This document shows, in pieces, positions 33,401 to 43,895 of a stretch of 64,000 nucleotides of DNA. The notes beneath the pieces were generated by a model. That model did no database searches, was not told the DNA's origin, and was given only the letters and a program-made list of their open reading frames with translations. Every line of letters starts with the position of its first letter. Within the stretch, counting starts at the first letter, position 1. This DNA comes from Eutreptiella sp. 'Long Island Sound 2002' (taxonomy: Eukaryota > Euglenozoa > Euglenophyceae > Eutreptiales > Eutreptiaceae): NCBI GenBank assembly GCA_964036045.1, contig OZ038381.1:67332242-67396241 (forward strand). The letters are read 5' to 3'. Made by a program: the position numbers and the translations under genes.

Positions 33401-34300
33401 CCCTCACCACCAGCGACACCACCGCCAGCACCCTCCGCCAGGAATGGCGAGGAGAAGGCCCAACAGCGCGGACCCACCCAACGTCCCCGGCACCCTCACC
33501 ATCGGACCGTCACCACCGGCGCCGACCCCCAACACACCACCGTCACCAACGCCACCGACCCCGGACGCAAAAATCACACAGCCCGCACACACGGCACCAG
33601 AGCAACGCCGACACCACTCCCGGCCAACTCACACGAACACCACCGGAAGCACCACCGTCGACCGAACACCACGGCGACCCCAGGGTACGAGTCCCCCCAC
33701 CATCTGCACGGCCAGCGAAGCCGTCACCGGCACCAACCCGAACACCGACAACGACAGCCTCACCAACAACCGACACCCCCCTACCGCTGCCACCCACCAG
33801 TCACGCCACCCGCCGTCAAAGCCACCCACCAATGCCGCACCCCGAACCACACTTACACCCGAAACCGGCACCAGCACGCCCGGCCGAACCGTCAATGGCA
33901 CCACCGCCATGGCACGGCCTCAACGAGCACCGACGCCACCAACACCACCACCGCCGGACAGGGACTACCCACAAACCAGGAACATCTCCACCACCAACAA
34001 CCAATACACCACCCGCGGCACCCCACCATCGCCGACACCACCACGGCACCCATCACACCTCCGCCACCGGAGGCGACGTGGGCCACACCACCCGTCAACT
34101 ACAGCACCCTCGCCACCACCGCCACATCCGGCCCACGAACGTTACCGCCGACAACACCACATACGCCCATACGTCACCCACGCCATGCTCACCGACCATC
34201 ACCTCGTCATCAGAGACACCAACACCACCGGCGACGACGACAGCGACAACAGCTGACCCACCAGCTAACCACCATCAATCATAGCCCAGCACCAGCTTCA
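30400..34300 (+). repeat. ACC/AAC/CAC-rich degenerate repeats with coding-like Thr/Asn peptides
   Basis: Three plus-strand frames are open in turn (30,185-31,588; 31,420-32,625; 32,725-34,284), giving Thr/Asn/Pro/His-rich peptides. Long-range repeats are visible: 31,660-31,920 resembles 32,615-32,860 (955 bp apart) and 30,820-30,960 resembles 32,310-32,450 (1,490 bp apart). The minisatellite core reappears at 30,820, 31,857, 32,808 and 33,440. Some frames read like beta-solenoid repeats (DTHTTGAANTTLTHDTTRSN near 31,425; NAHTTLANSAATD near 34,311). It may be a decayed repeat-protein gene or just expanded 5' UTR sequence; no single frame is intact. Confidence 0.45.
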
Positions 34301-34855
34301 TCTACTCTAACGCCCATACCACCCTCGCCAACAGCGCCGCCACCGACACAATCATCCACTCCGGCGCCCACACCACCCTCACCACCAACATCACCAACAC
34401 CACCACCCCCAGGGTCAGGGCCCGCGGGAAACAGAACGGCAGAGCGAGCACGCCACCACCCGCACGCGTCGCCCACCCTATCGTACACCGCTCCGCAACA
34501 CGCCCCCCCCGCTTCCCCTGACAGGGCGTGCGCTCCAGCCCACTGCTGGGAAGACGACTTCGACATCCTCCCGGCCATCCGACACCTACTGGCAGCCACG
34601 GCCCCGCGCACACAAGCCCACCAGCAACCCACGGAACCGCAAGAGCCCGACCACCCCATGCCACCACGCTCCATATCCCCCGCGTCAACCGCAGACCGGA
34701 ACGCGGAACACCAGCGAGAGGAGCCCGACCCCGGCCGCGCCGCCACGCCCCCACCGCCCCCCCCCCCAAAGGACATCTACGCCACGCTGGCCAGCACCCT
34801 AGCCCCCATTGAACGCCGAGCAGTACTACCAGTCCGTCCAACGAGACCTCCCTGA
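34301..34855 (+). other. Possible N-terminal extension of ORF A in another frame
   Basis: The frame ending at TGA 34,853-34,855 is open upstream past 34,250 and becomes of normal complexity near 34,540 (CWEDDFDILPAIRHLL), with an ATG at 34,658. It overlaps the start of ORF A (open from 34,803) by about 50 bases. A +1 shift in the overlap would join KDIYATLASTLAP to the ORF A frame. This may be programmed frameshifting, a mutation, or coincidence. Confidence 0.35.
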
Positions 34856-37800
34856 GGACCACGCGACCCTCCAGGGGTGGAAGCAGGAGAAAAGGTACGA
34901 CAACGAGTGGGGCACAGAGGAAGACCTTCTCTGGGACGACACCTGGAAAGGCACCGCGGACACCTTCCTGGAGGCAGCAGCCGAAACCTACCCCCGCCCG
35001 CCCGGGGACACCAGACACGGCCTCCACGCCCTCCTAGCGTTCCACAGCTGGAAACACCGCCACACCGTCACCCTCCACCCCCTCGACCACAATCCGCACC
35101 GATGGACACCTGAAGACGACGCCACAGCCACCATCACCGTACAGCAAAGCCCCGAGAACCCGGAGGAATACCACATCACCTGGGACGATCCGGCACCCCA
35201 CCCCCCCACCTCCCCCACCCTCCCAGATGTCTTCGCCGCCTTCAGTGCAGAGCTCCAGGAGGCCAAAGCCCCCCACCAACTGGACGAAGACATGCCCCAG
35301 GCACCATCACCATCAACCACACAAGACCAACCCCGCACAGAGCCCCTCACCCACCCCATCACCACAATGGAGCTCCCCCCACAACACCGCACCACCCCAG
35401 ACCGAAACGGGTTTCGAGACCTGCCGCGGGAATGGGCGGTCCACAACGGCACACTCCGATGGGACGAAATCACACCGGGCCTCCAGGCCATCCGCCTCCA
35501 CTCAATCGCAGAGCCCACCACCACCTGGGCACTACCGACGGACCGCCACCACCTCCTCCTCACCGTCCAAGGCGATGCCACGATCACACCCACGGAAGGA
35601 GACCCCGTAACAGCAGCCGCCGCCCACGCCGTCCACATACCCCCGCAAGCATCGTCGGCACCTATGACGGTGCATCCAGGCCCCACCCCTTGGCAGGCCA
35701 TCGTCGTCACCTACCCCGCCCCCAATGACCACACACATACCTGGCAGCAACGATGGGAGGACATCCGAGGGGACCTCCTCCAAGAACACCTAGGGCTCAC
35801 ACGCACCCACCACACCCTACAACCGATACGAGGAGTAGGCCAAGCGTCACACGGCATACACGCCCCGGGAGTATGGGCCTACGCCACACCCATAAACCCA
35901 CAAGCAGCGGAGGACATCAAGACCGCCCTATCCATCCAGCAAGCCCAGACCCAAACCCCGCACCGCAACACCCAACGAGGCTACACAATTTGGTGGGCGT
36001 ACCAAGACCATGACACCCTCACCCCCCAATCGGGGGCCCCCCCTCTAGACACCAACACCACCGCCCTCCTCCAAGCCGCAACAGCGGCAGCCACACAGGT
36101 AGGGGCCCCGGAAACCTGGGGCCCACAATACCTGGTCGAAACCAAAGTGGCGCCCCACGCGAAGGGCCAAGACAAGCCCCCAACACCGAAGCCGCTCCAC
36201 CCCCCGCTCAAGCTAGACCCGACGGAGCACACCCCCCAGGATGAATGGGCGACCGACTACATCATCCCCCACACCACCACCCGCAAGAACGACGCCGCCA
36301 AGATCACCGTCACCCGCCACCTCCCCCACACCACACAGATGTATGAGCTGACGGCCCCCAACGTCCTCGTCACCCGTCGCCGACACGACGAGCGATACAC
36401 CATACAGGCGGAAGGGGCCGCCGCGACCACCCTGTACACATGGGCAACACGGGGGGACCTCCCACACCCCACCCTCCACCACGGCCCCTCCTGGCCCACC
36501 CCCTTCCACACAGCGGACCGCCCCAACAAGAAGCCCAAACACACGGGTGTGCACACCCACGCCCAGGAGGCCCAGCACCGACACGAAGCGAGGCGCAAGG
36601 CCCGCACCCTCCACGACGACCACACCATCCCCCGCATCGGCGCCCCCCCCGCCAGGGTATCAGATACCACCCACAACCGCACGATCACAGGCATCACCAC
36701 GGACTGCCTGAACCCAGCGGCGTCGCGGGCAGACGCCGTATGGATCAGCGAAAGGCGCTCCCACACACGGGCGGTGGCGCGCCTCCACAACATCCAACCC
36801 CACAAACTCCAGCGCGCCGTTGGACCCTTCGCCGTACACGTCACCCCGTACGGCATCGACCACCCCCGGTGTGAGCACCATGACCCGCCCTGCTCCACCC
36901 CATGCACCTCGCCCCTCCGCCAACCGCTGCCGGCCCCCACCATCACGGGCAACATGTACCTGGGCACCGTACCGGGAGACCCGGGCATATACATCCTGCC
37001 CAACAGGTCCAGGGAACACGCCATCCCCCTCCACTGTGTGGAGTCCCTCGCCCTGGGACCACCCCCACCAAAACACCAACACCAACACATCCCGGGGGAC
37101 AAACGGACACAGGCCCCAGACGGGGGAAAAAAGGCCCACCAACGCGCCCTGGCCCACATCACCCTCCACCCCGCAGCCCACCTACCAAAGGACTTCGGCA
37201 CGGAGCGCCACATCGTCCTGGAGGGCCAAGCCCACCACATCATCACCGCCGCCCTGTACACCCTCGCCGCCCACGAACGCCACTGGGACCCCACAACCAT
37301 CCCAGCAATGCCCCCACCGCCCCAAGGCCCCAACGATCCCGTCACCCCCTTCCACATCGATCAACTCCTAAGCCGCAAGGCCCCCCCACACCTCCACCCC
37401 TCCAGGATACCACTAGCCATTGCATCGTGGGACACCCTGGACACCCCCCCCCAACAACCCGCCATCCACATCCTCAAAGCGGACACCCAATGGTGGGTCC
37501 TCCACTGGGCACACGGAGTCCTCATGGCGGCCCAGGCCTATACCCCGGAAATGGACCCGGAAGACCCCCCACGGGGCCAGCAGCGACTCCTCCAAGCCAC
37601 CACCCTCACAGGCCGCGAAGGCGCCCCCTGGGAAGCCCTCCACACAGCACTCTACTGGGCTCAAGGCTCCCCCAACGGCCCGGACACACCGGAACCCACA
37701 GAGGCCTGGGTCAGGCAGGCCAAGGCCATGAGGAACTACCACCTACACCACCCCTTCGACGACAGCCCCGCCGCACTGCCATGGCCAACAGATCCCCCGG

Positions 37801-38546
37801 AGACCGTACGCAAGCTCGCCGACATCGTACGCAGCCACGCGAAAGCGAAAATGCAAACACCGGCAGAACCCCCACTGAGGGATCCAGACCAGCAAGCAAC
37901 GCACCCCTTCTTCCAACCCCATGCCCCCCCAGCCCCGCCACCTCCAGTCCCACCCAAGCGAACGAGACGACAAAAGGGCGCACCCGCCCCCAGCCAAGCC
38001 GGAAAAGCAGCAACCTCCCGACCCCCCGCATCCCACCCGACCCACCCGACGAACCCAGACCAAGCATCCCCGTCATCCTCCCACCCACCACTACCACCGC
38101 CCCACCCGGACCAGGCATCCTCATCATCCTCCCTCCCGCCACCAGCACAGGCCCCGCCCAAAGCGTACCCAGGGTTCGAAAAAGGTGCGAAGGTCCAACA
38201 GCCCTTCCGCAACGACCACACAGGCGACTGGATCTGGTGTGAGGGCACGATCCAGTACCGCCTCAAGGGACAAGGGGACAACGGGGGGCCACAGATCCGG
38301 GTAATCTGGCACCGCCAAAAGGAGCTAGACCAGGGCAACAGCGCCCCGGACAAACCACTCGGCGACACCCTGGAACTCACCAGCGCCCACCCCATCCGGC
38401 TCCGCACCGAAGAGAACAAGGCCCACACAGGCACCAAATACACTGGGGAGCTCCCCCCGGAGTGGAGCCAAGGCCTCCCCCCGCCGCGCCTACCCAAACG
38501 CCCACAAACCGGCAAAAAGTCCCCAACCCCCAGTCCCCCTCCCTGA
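34803..38546 (+). CDS. E2 ORF A: large ORF1-like protein with cupin-like and SH3-like segments
   Basis: Open for about 1,248 codons. The first in-frame ATG is at 35,292, so either translation starts there, a non-AUG codon such as TTG 34,809 is used, or it is entered by frameshift. A cupin-like segment is encoded at about 35,450-35,715 (HHLLLTVQGDATITPTEGDP, then AAAHAVHIPPQASS). Near the end, at about 38,170-38,410, GDWIWCEGTIQYRLKG and QIRVIWHRQKE look like a small SH3/Tudor-type barrel (inference from pattern only). A Pro/Ser-rich linker (37,920-38,150) separates this from the middle. The middle 700 residues are unrecognised. It ends at UGA 38,544-38,546 and the same frame continues into ORF B. 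It takes the position of a LINE ORF1, whose product usually binds element RNA. Confidence 0.65.
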   Translation, partial: PPLNAEQYYQSVQRDLPEDHATLQGWKQEKRYDNEWGTEEDLLWDDTWKGTADTFLEAAAETYPRPPGDTRHGLHALLAFHSWKHRHTVTLHPLDHNPHRWTPEDDATATITVQQSPENPEEYHITWDDPAPHPPTSPTLPDVFAAFSAELQEAKAPHQLDEDMPQAPSPSTTQDQPRTEPLTHPITTMELPPQHRTTPDRNGFRDLPREWAVHNGTLRWDEITPGLQAIRLHSIAEPTTTWALPTDRHHLLLTVQGDATITPTEGDPVTAAAAHAVHIPPQASSAPMTVHPGPTPWQAIVVTYPAPNDHTHTWQQRWEDIRGDLLQEHLGLTRTHHTLQPIRGVGQASHGIHAPGVWAYATPINPQAAEDIKTALSIQQAQTQTPHRNTQRGYTIWWAYQDHDTLTPQSGAPPLDTNTTALLQAATAAATQVGAPETWGPQYLVETKVAPHAKGQDKPPTPKPLHPPLKLDPTEHTPQDEWATDYIIPHTTTRKNDAAKITVTRHLPHTTQMYELTAPNVLVTRRRHDERYTIQAEGAAATTLYTWATRGDLPHPTLHHGPSWPTPFHTADRPNKKPKHTGVHTHAQEAQHRHEARRKARTLHDDHTIPRIGAPPARVSDTTHNRTITGITTDCLNPAASRADAVWISERRSHTRAVARLHNIQPHKLQRAVGPFAVHVTPYGIDHPRCEHHDPPCSTPCTSPLRQPLPAPTITGNMYLGTVPGDPGIYILPNRSREHAIPLHCVESLALGPPPPKHQHQHIPGDKRTQAPDGGKKAHQRALAHITLHPAAHLPKDFGTERHIVLEGQAHHIITAALYTLAAHERHWDPTTIPAMPPPPQGPNDPVTPFHIDQLLSRKAPPHLHPSRIPLAIASWDTLDTPPQQPAIHILKADTQWWVLHWAHGVLMAAQAYTPEMDPEDPPRGQQRLLQATTLTGREGAPWEALHTALYWAQGSPNGPDTPEPTEAWVRQAKAMRNYHLHHPFDDSPAALPWPTDPPETVRKLADIVRSHAKAKMQTPAEPPLRDPDQQATHPFFQPHAPPAPPPPVPPKRTRRQKGAPAPSQAGKAATSRPPASHPTHPTNPDQASPSSSHPPLPPPHPDQASSSSSLPPPAQAPPKAYPGFEKGAKVQQPFRNDHTGDWIWCEGTIQYRLKGQGDNGGPQIRVIWHRQKELDQGNSAPDKPLGDTLELTSAHPIRLRTEENKAHTGTKYTGELPPEWSQGLPPPRLPKRPQTGKKSPTPSPPP

Positions 38547-38584
38547 CGGGGCAAGGGCCGAGGGCACAAGCCTCCACAGCCCCG
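38544..38584 (+). promoter_or_regulatory. Candidate UGA-CGG readthrough signal joining ORF A to ORF B
   Basis: The stop UGA is followed by CGG, one of the two codons of the type II readthrough class known from tobra-, furo- and pecluviruses. Directly downstream, CGGGGC 38,547-38,552 pairs with GCCCCG 38,579-38,584, and inside it GAGG 38,560-38,563 pairs with CCTC 38,571-38,574. ORF B continues in the same frame with no AUG until 38,682. Confidence 0.6.
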
Positions 38585-41500
38585 GCCCGCCCCCACCGAG
38601 GCCACCGTCAACCTCCTCGACCTCAACCACCCGGCCGTCACATACTCCAAGGACGCCACAACCGCCCTCCAAGAGCTCCCGATGGCACAGGGGCCGGGGT
38701 GGGTCCCCCACCTCCTCACCTTCCAGGAACAAGGCCTACAGCGCGACGACCCCCCGGAAACCACCCCCATGTATACCCCGGACCAGAAAGCATACAAATG
38801 CTACTGGCACAAGGGGACCCCCCTATACGCCCAAACCGGCATCCACGTCCACCTCGTCCACCACCTCAGCGTCCCAGGGAGGCTAGGTGTCTATGAGGTC
38901 GTCGGGGACGGATGGCAACTCAACGTCATCAACACCCACGTCCCCTTCGGCGAAGCCACGGAACCCTTCCTCCAGGCCCTGGCCGAGGCGTACCGCCAAA
39001 TGGCCATGCTCGCCCCCACAGTCATCATCGGCGACATGAACGCCGCCCCCACCCCAGCGGACCGAGGAGGACAGGCCACACCCCAGGACCAAGCAGTCCG
39101 CGACACCATCGAAATGCTGGGGCTCGTGGACCTAACAGCCAGCCTCGAAGGCCAACCATCCCACTTCCCCCACCAAACGGATGCCGCCCCATCCCGCATC
39201 GACGTATGCTATGGCGACCCCACCACCATCATCCGAGCGGAGGCCCGATATGGACCCCTCCCGCTGGGACCCACAGGCCATAGCCCCCTGCACATCCGCC
39301 TCACCATCCCCAACCTTCCCCCCAGCCCCCCAGAAGATGCGGACCAAGGCCTACCACCCCCCCTGAAGATGCCCCCGCTGCATGACAAGCATGCCTGGTC
39401 CCAATATCACAGGGCCATAGACCGCGCCCGGCGAATCCAACCAGACCCCACCGACCTACTCACAGCCATGCGCACGGCCGCTGTCGCCTGCGGCTTCCAG
39501 CAACACCCCCACACAGACGACGACCAACCACCCACGGCCCTGGGGGACATGCTCCATGACCTCTGGCATGCGAAACAACAACTGGCGACCCTCCTCCACA
39601 CCGACACCCCCCAAACCCGCCGCCAGATACACCACTGCAGGACACACATAGCCCAAATCAGGGCGGACCTGCAGCGGTGGCACATCCACAGGCAACAGCG
39701 CATCGCCCAGGAACACGAACGGTATGCGCAACACGAACTCCCCTACAAGGCCATCCGCCACCTCAACGACGCCATGACCGATACCGGCCACCGCACCATC
39801 ACCACGGTCCGGCAGGAGGACGGCTCCCTCACCAACGACCCAGCCACAGTGCTCCAAGCCACCCAAGACAGCTTCCTCCGGCAACACACCCCCACCCAAG
39901 ACACACTGGACCCGGACACCCAGGCCAAAATCGACCGCCTCCCTCGGGTCTTCAACCACGCCCAGAGGAGGCACCTGGAAAAACGCCCCTTCACCATCCA
40001 CGAAGTCCGGAAGGCCATCCACAGTCTCCGGCAACACAAAACCCCAGGCTACGACGGCCTCCCCGCAGAGGCATACTACCACCTCCCCGCCCACCTCCTC
40101 CGCGTCCTCACCCACCGCCTCTGGGACATCGTCACGGGGCGGACCCCCCTGCCACCAGACTGGGCAAACGTTGTCCGCCCCCTCTACAAAAAAGGGGACT
40201 GGGCGAACCCGGACAACTGGCGCCCCATAGTCTGTGCGGTCACGGAGGTCAAAATCGTCTGGACCATCCTCCTGCGCCGCATCCGCCCCCACCTGGACCC
40301 CCACATACCAGCGAGCCTCTGGGGGGCCATCCCAGGCCGCTCCCCACACGAGGCCATCTTCCTCCAGGACACCATCGCGGACATGGACCCGGTGGACCTC
40401 ATCATCGCCTCCCTCGACGTCAAGGGAGCCTTCCCGAACACCCCCTGGCTCCTTCTAGAAGCGGTGTGGAAACGCCTAGGCCTCCCCTTCTACAACTTCA
40501 CCTCCGACTACATCCGCACCCGCAAATACACGGTCCGCACAGGAGCAGGCCTCACCCCCTTCCTGGAGCCAGGCAGCGGGGTCCCCCAAGGGGGAGCAGA
40601 GGGCCCCTTCCTGTACCTTCTAGTGACGCTCCCCCTGGCCCTCGCAATCGAGCAGGATTACCCGGCCTACGCACCCTACCCCCTCCTCTCCCCCCTGGTC
40701 GGCTTCGCGGACGACACCAACCTCACCGTCGCGCACACCCCACACGACCCACATGCCCCGGACCCCGGACCAACGGTCACCCAACAGGCCAACGACTTAC
40801 TGGACGTGACCGTCTCCTACCTCTCCCACAACAACCTCATCGTCCACCCCACAAAGTCAGTGGCCATGATCAAGGGGTCTGCCACACCTCCCACCCTGGG
40901 GCCACAAGGGCCCCCCATGCAAGTCGTGACGACCACCACCCACCTGGGGGTAGTCCAGGCCGCCAACCCTGAGGACGCCACCCTCCCTCCCAAGTTGCAG
41001 TCACACCTCGCCCATCTCCCCAGATATGCGTCCCCGACCACCAAGGCCCTCTCCCTGTCCCACCAGAGCCTGGCGTACTACCTCACCGGGGTCTTGAACG
41101 CCTCCATAGGCTTCCAAGCACTCCACCTAACACACCCCACCACCGCCCTCCAGCCGGCCACACGCGCCGTGACCAAGGCATGGGCAGCACACGGGGGCTG
41201 GCCCACCTCCATACCCACCCGCGCCATCCGAGCGGCATGGCCCCACTATGGAGACGCCATAGGGGACGAGGTGAAAGCGGCCTATACCAGACACACCGCC
41301 CTCCTCCTTCACCGCATGACCCACAACCACTCACCGGAGGTCCGCGAGGTCACCGCCATCCGCCTCCAAGCCGCACAACGGGCCCGCAACACATGCCCGC
41401 GCTGGGTACTCCACCAGACGGGCATGCCCACCAACATGAACACCCGCCTGTGGAACCACCTGCAGCTTCTGCTCCCATCCCCACACCACGCCATACTCAC

Positions 41501-43895
41501 CAACCACACGTGCCCAGAGAAAAAGCCACTAGCGGTCCTCTGCGGAGACCTCCACCACCACCCCAAGGGCACCATCCACACCATAGACCTTGTCGGGGCC
41601 TCCATCACCGTAGTATACGTCACCCTCGCCCAAATGCGGGTCCTGCACCACAGCGGGGCACACCACACCCCCTTTCTACAGCTTCCCGAATGGCCACAAT
41701 ACCGCCTCTTCCACCACTACCTCACACAGACGGCACGAACAGCGGGACACACTCTACCGGGCAGCAAAGACATGCGCATAGCCTACCGAGAATTCACAAG
41801 GCAACACCCGCGACCCATCCCAGAGACACCGCCCTACGCACCCACCGGATCGAAACACGAACCCGTCCCCCCAGTAACGGGCCCAGTCCCACCACTAACC
41901 CTACTACTGGCCCCGAATGAAGCCAAACCCACGCGGACCACCGTCATCCACCACGGGGCAAAATGGCGCATACCGAAACACCACATGACCGCCCGAGACC
42001 TACCAAAGGTCCCCCAAGATTCCCAGAGCATGCCACGCACATGTTGGGCCTGTGACCCCGAGGCACCGACCGCACCATGGCCCGTGCTACACCTCATAGC
42101 ACGCCACCACACCCACCCCACGACCCACCTACCACCACAGGCCTACGCATGGATAGCCCGGTGGTTCCACCGCACCGACACTAACCCCACGGTAGCATGG
42201 GACCCCGACCACGCGCCCAAATGGCTCTTCACCACTACACCCACATGCCCCCGCCCCGACCCGGCAGGGGTCGCCATCCGTTACAGCATGTACGAGCCAG
42301 GCAGAACGGGCAAACACGAGCACCCCTACTATCCACTCCACCACTCCTGCCACACACCGGAGCACCGAACACAAACCCTCACATGCCACGACCTAAACCC
42401 CGACACAGCCTACATCCTCCACTACATCTACTCCTACCTCACACAAGGACAGCCGGAGCAGGGACTCATAGCCCTGTCCCCCCAAGCAAAGCACATCATC
42501 TCCAAAGGAATAGGGGTGTACGCCACCCCCATCCTACAGCCCACAACCCCAGTAGCCCACCTCGCCACGGGCCTTGCCATATACGCCTACCTGCCCATGA
42601 ACCCATGCCGCCTCCCACAACCATCACCGGCGGACCGGCTCTTCTTCACCGACGCCTCAGGCGAATCCGCCCTCACGCCCATCACCAGGGGGGCCACCCT
42701 GCAACTAACCCACACCGGGGAACACTACCACATGGACCACCACACAGGCCACACCACCTATGGGGCCTCTTCCCACGGGGAGCTAGGGGCCATGGCCGAC
42801 GCCATCACCGAGGTCGCGGCCCACCTACCCGCCCACTCCCCGCACATCGTCCGGGTCTGGTTCGTGGTAGACGCCACTGTCGACACGCACCTGCTCCTCC
42901 GCATAGCAAGGCAACCACTTCACAAAGCAACCGCGACGAGCCTCGGCACCCAGGCACTGCTACTCTGGAAAGCCCTACGCAGCCTTCCCCCCTACGTCCA
43001 ACTCCACATCGTGAAACAAGAGTCCCACAGGCACCAATACGGAAATGGTAAGGTCGACAACCAGGCAGTACACCAGCGCACAACACACCTACCAGCCCTC
43101 CAGATCCCTGACCTCGGCCGCAACCACACACACCTCCAACACGTACCCCCTGTACCCGAGCCCCATCAGACCCCGGACTGGGTACCAGAGGACGCCCCCT
43201 ATTCCTCCCACGACAGAGCGTACCACTACCCCAACCCCGTCCAACATCTAGCCCGCGTGCTCGGCGACGCAGACAGCCGGGCGCACATCCAGGAGCTCCA
43301 GGACAGACTGCAAGTCCCCCTCTACCACTCAGCGCTCCGCCCAGCAAACGTCCCAGCCCACCTCCAGAAACGACGCATCCAGCTCCTCAGGGAGCAACTG
43401 CCTTTCCTCACCAGGGTCGCCAGATGGCTCGCCCGCAAGCACATCCACGTCCCCGACGAACACACCCGTTGCCCATGCAACCACACCACCCCGGAGGACT
43501 GGGAACACTTCAAGAAATGCCCCCTCCATACAGACAGGGACACCCTAGTGGGCTGGTCCCCGGCGGAAACCCTGCGGCAACACGAAGGATGGCCAGCCCA
43601 CAGCCACGCACACCAGGCCACCGAACACCTCTTCCGGGACCCCCTGATCAAAGAAGCCACCATGAGAGGGGCAGTGACACAGGCCCTGCACCGACACCTC
43701 ACCAAACACACGGAAAGCCCCATGGAAGCAGCAGCACACCTCCAGCTAGAAGCGGTCCGCAGAGCAGCAGCCCAAATGGTACACCGCAAACACCTCCTGC
43801 TAACACACGCGGAACAACTCACCGACCCCACTGCCAGGGAACACATGCAGCGTCTCATCCACTACCATGCCGTGCATGACCCAGACGTCCACTAA
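38547..43895 (+). CDS. E2 ORF B: APE-type endonuclease, reverse transcriptase, RNase H, zinc finger
   Basis: About 1,780 codons, starting straight after the ORF A UGA; the first AUG (38,682) would cut off the N-terminus of the endonuclease. Endonuclease motifs: LTFQEQG near 38,720, NVINTH near 38,922, IIGDMN at about 39,024-39,041, SRIDV near 39,196, and TGHSPL near 39,271 in place of the usual SDHxP. RT: SLDVKGAF near 40,412, GVPQGGAEGP near 40,578, and FADD at 40,704-40,715. RNase H: FFTDASGE near 42,633, SSHGELGAM near 42,772, VVDATVDTH near 42,865, then a final His/Asp region (VKQESHRHQYGNGKVDNQA, about 43,014-43,070). A C-x-C-x12-H-x4-C finger lies near 43,470-43,520. It ends in TAA after a helical, charged tail and overlaps ORF C by 29 bases. 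Confidence 0.9.
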   Translation, partial: RGKGRGHKPPQPRPAPTEATVNLLDLNHPAVTYSKDATTALQELPMAQGPGWVPHLLTFQEQGLQRDDPPETTPMYTPDQKAYKCYWHKGTPLYAQTGIHVHLVHHLSVPGRLGVYEVVGDGWQLNVINTHVPFGEATEPFLQALAEAYRQMAMLAPTVIIGDMNAAPTPADRGGQATPQDQAVRDTIEMLGLVDLTASLEGQPSHFPHQTDAAPSRIDVCYGDPTTIIRAEARYGPLPLGPTGHSPLHIRLTIPNLPPSPPEDADQGLPPPLKMPPLHDKHAWSQYHRAIDRARRIQPDPTDLLTAMRTAAVACGFQQHPHTDDDQPPTALGDMLHDLWHAKQQLATLLHTDTPQTRRQIHHCRTHIAQIRADLQRWHIHRQQRIAQEHERYAQHELPYKAIRHLNDAMTDTGHRTITTVRQEDGSLTNDPATVLQATQDSFLRQHTPTQDTLDPDTQAKIDRLPRVFNHAQRRHLEKRPFTIHEVRKAIHSLRQHKTPGYDGLPAEAYYHLPAHLLRVLTHRLWDIVTGRTPLPPDWANVVRPLYKKGDWANPDNWRPIVCAVTEVKIVWTILLRRIRPHLDPHIPASLWGAIPGRSPHEAIFLQDTIADMDPVDLIIASLDVKGAFPNTPWLLLEAVWKRLGLPFYNFTSDYIRTRKYTVRTGAGLTPFLEPGSGVPQGGAEGPFLYLLVTLPLALAIEQDYPAYAPYPLLSPLVGFADDTNLTVAHTPHDPHAPDPGPTVTQQANDLLDVTVSYLSHNNLIVHPTKSVAMIKGSATPPTLGPQGPPMQVVTTTTHLGVVQAANPEDATLPPKLQSHLAHLPRYASPTTKALSLSHQSLAYYLTGVLNASIGFQALHLTHPTTALQPATRAVTKAWAAHGGWPTSIPTRAIRAAWPHYGDAIGDEVKAAYTRHTALLLHRMTHNHSPEVREVTAIRLQAAQRARNTCPRWVLHQTGMPTNMNTRLWNHLQLLLPSPHHAILTNHTCPEKKPLAVLCGDLHHHPKGTIHTIDLVGASITVVYVTLAQMRVLHHSGAHHTPFLQLPEWPQYRLFHHYLTQTARTAGHTLPGSKDMRIAYREFTRQHPRPIPETPPYAPTGSKHEPVPPVTGPVPPLTLLLAPNEAKPTRTTVIHHGAKWRIPKHHMTARDLPKVPQDSQSMPRTCWACDPEAPTAPWPVLHLIARHHTHPTTHLPPQAYAWIARWFHRTDTNPTVAWDPDHAPKWLFTTTPTCPRPDPAGVAIRYSMYEPGRTGKHEHPYYPLHHSCHTPEHRTQTLTCHDLNPDTAYILHYIYSYLTQGQPEQGLIALSPQAKHIISKGIGVYATPILQPTTPVAHLATGLAIYAYLPMNPCRLPQPSPADRLFFTDASGESALTPITRGATLQLTHTGEHYHMDHHTGHTTYGASSHGELGAMADAITEVAAHLPAHSPHIVRVWFVVDATVDTHLLLRIARQPLHKATATSLGTQALLLWKALRSLPPYVQLHIVKQESHRHQYGNGKVDNQAVHQRTTHLPALQIPDLGRNHTHLQHVPPVPEPHQTPDWVPEDAPYSSHDRAYHYPNPVQHLARVLGDADSRAHIQELQDRLQVPLYHSALRPANVPAHLQKRRIQLLREQLPFLTRVARWLARKHIHVPDEHTRCPCNHTTPEDWEHFKKCPLHTDRDTLVGWSPAETLRQHEGWPAHSHAHQATEHLFRDPLIKEATMRGAVTQALHRHLTKHTESPMEAAAHLQLEAVRRAAAQMVHRKHLLLTHAEQLTDPTAREHMQRLIHYHAVHDPDVH

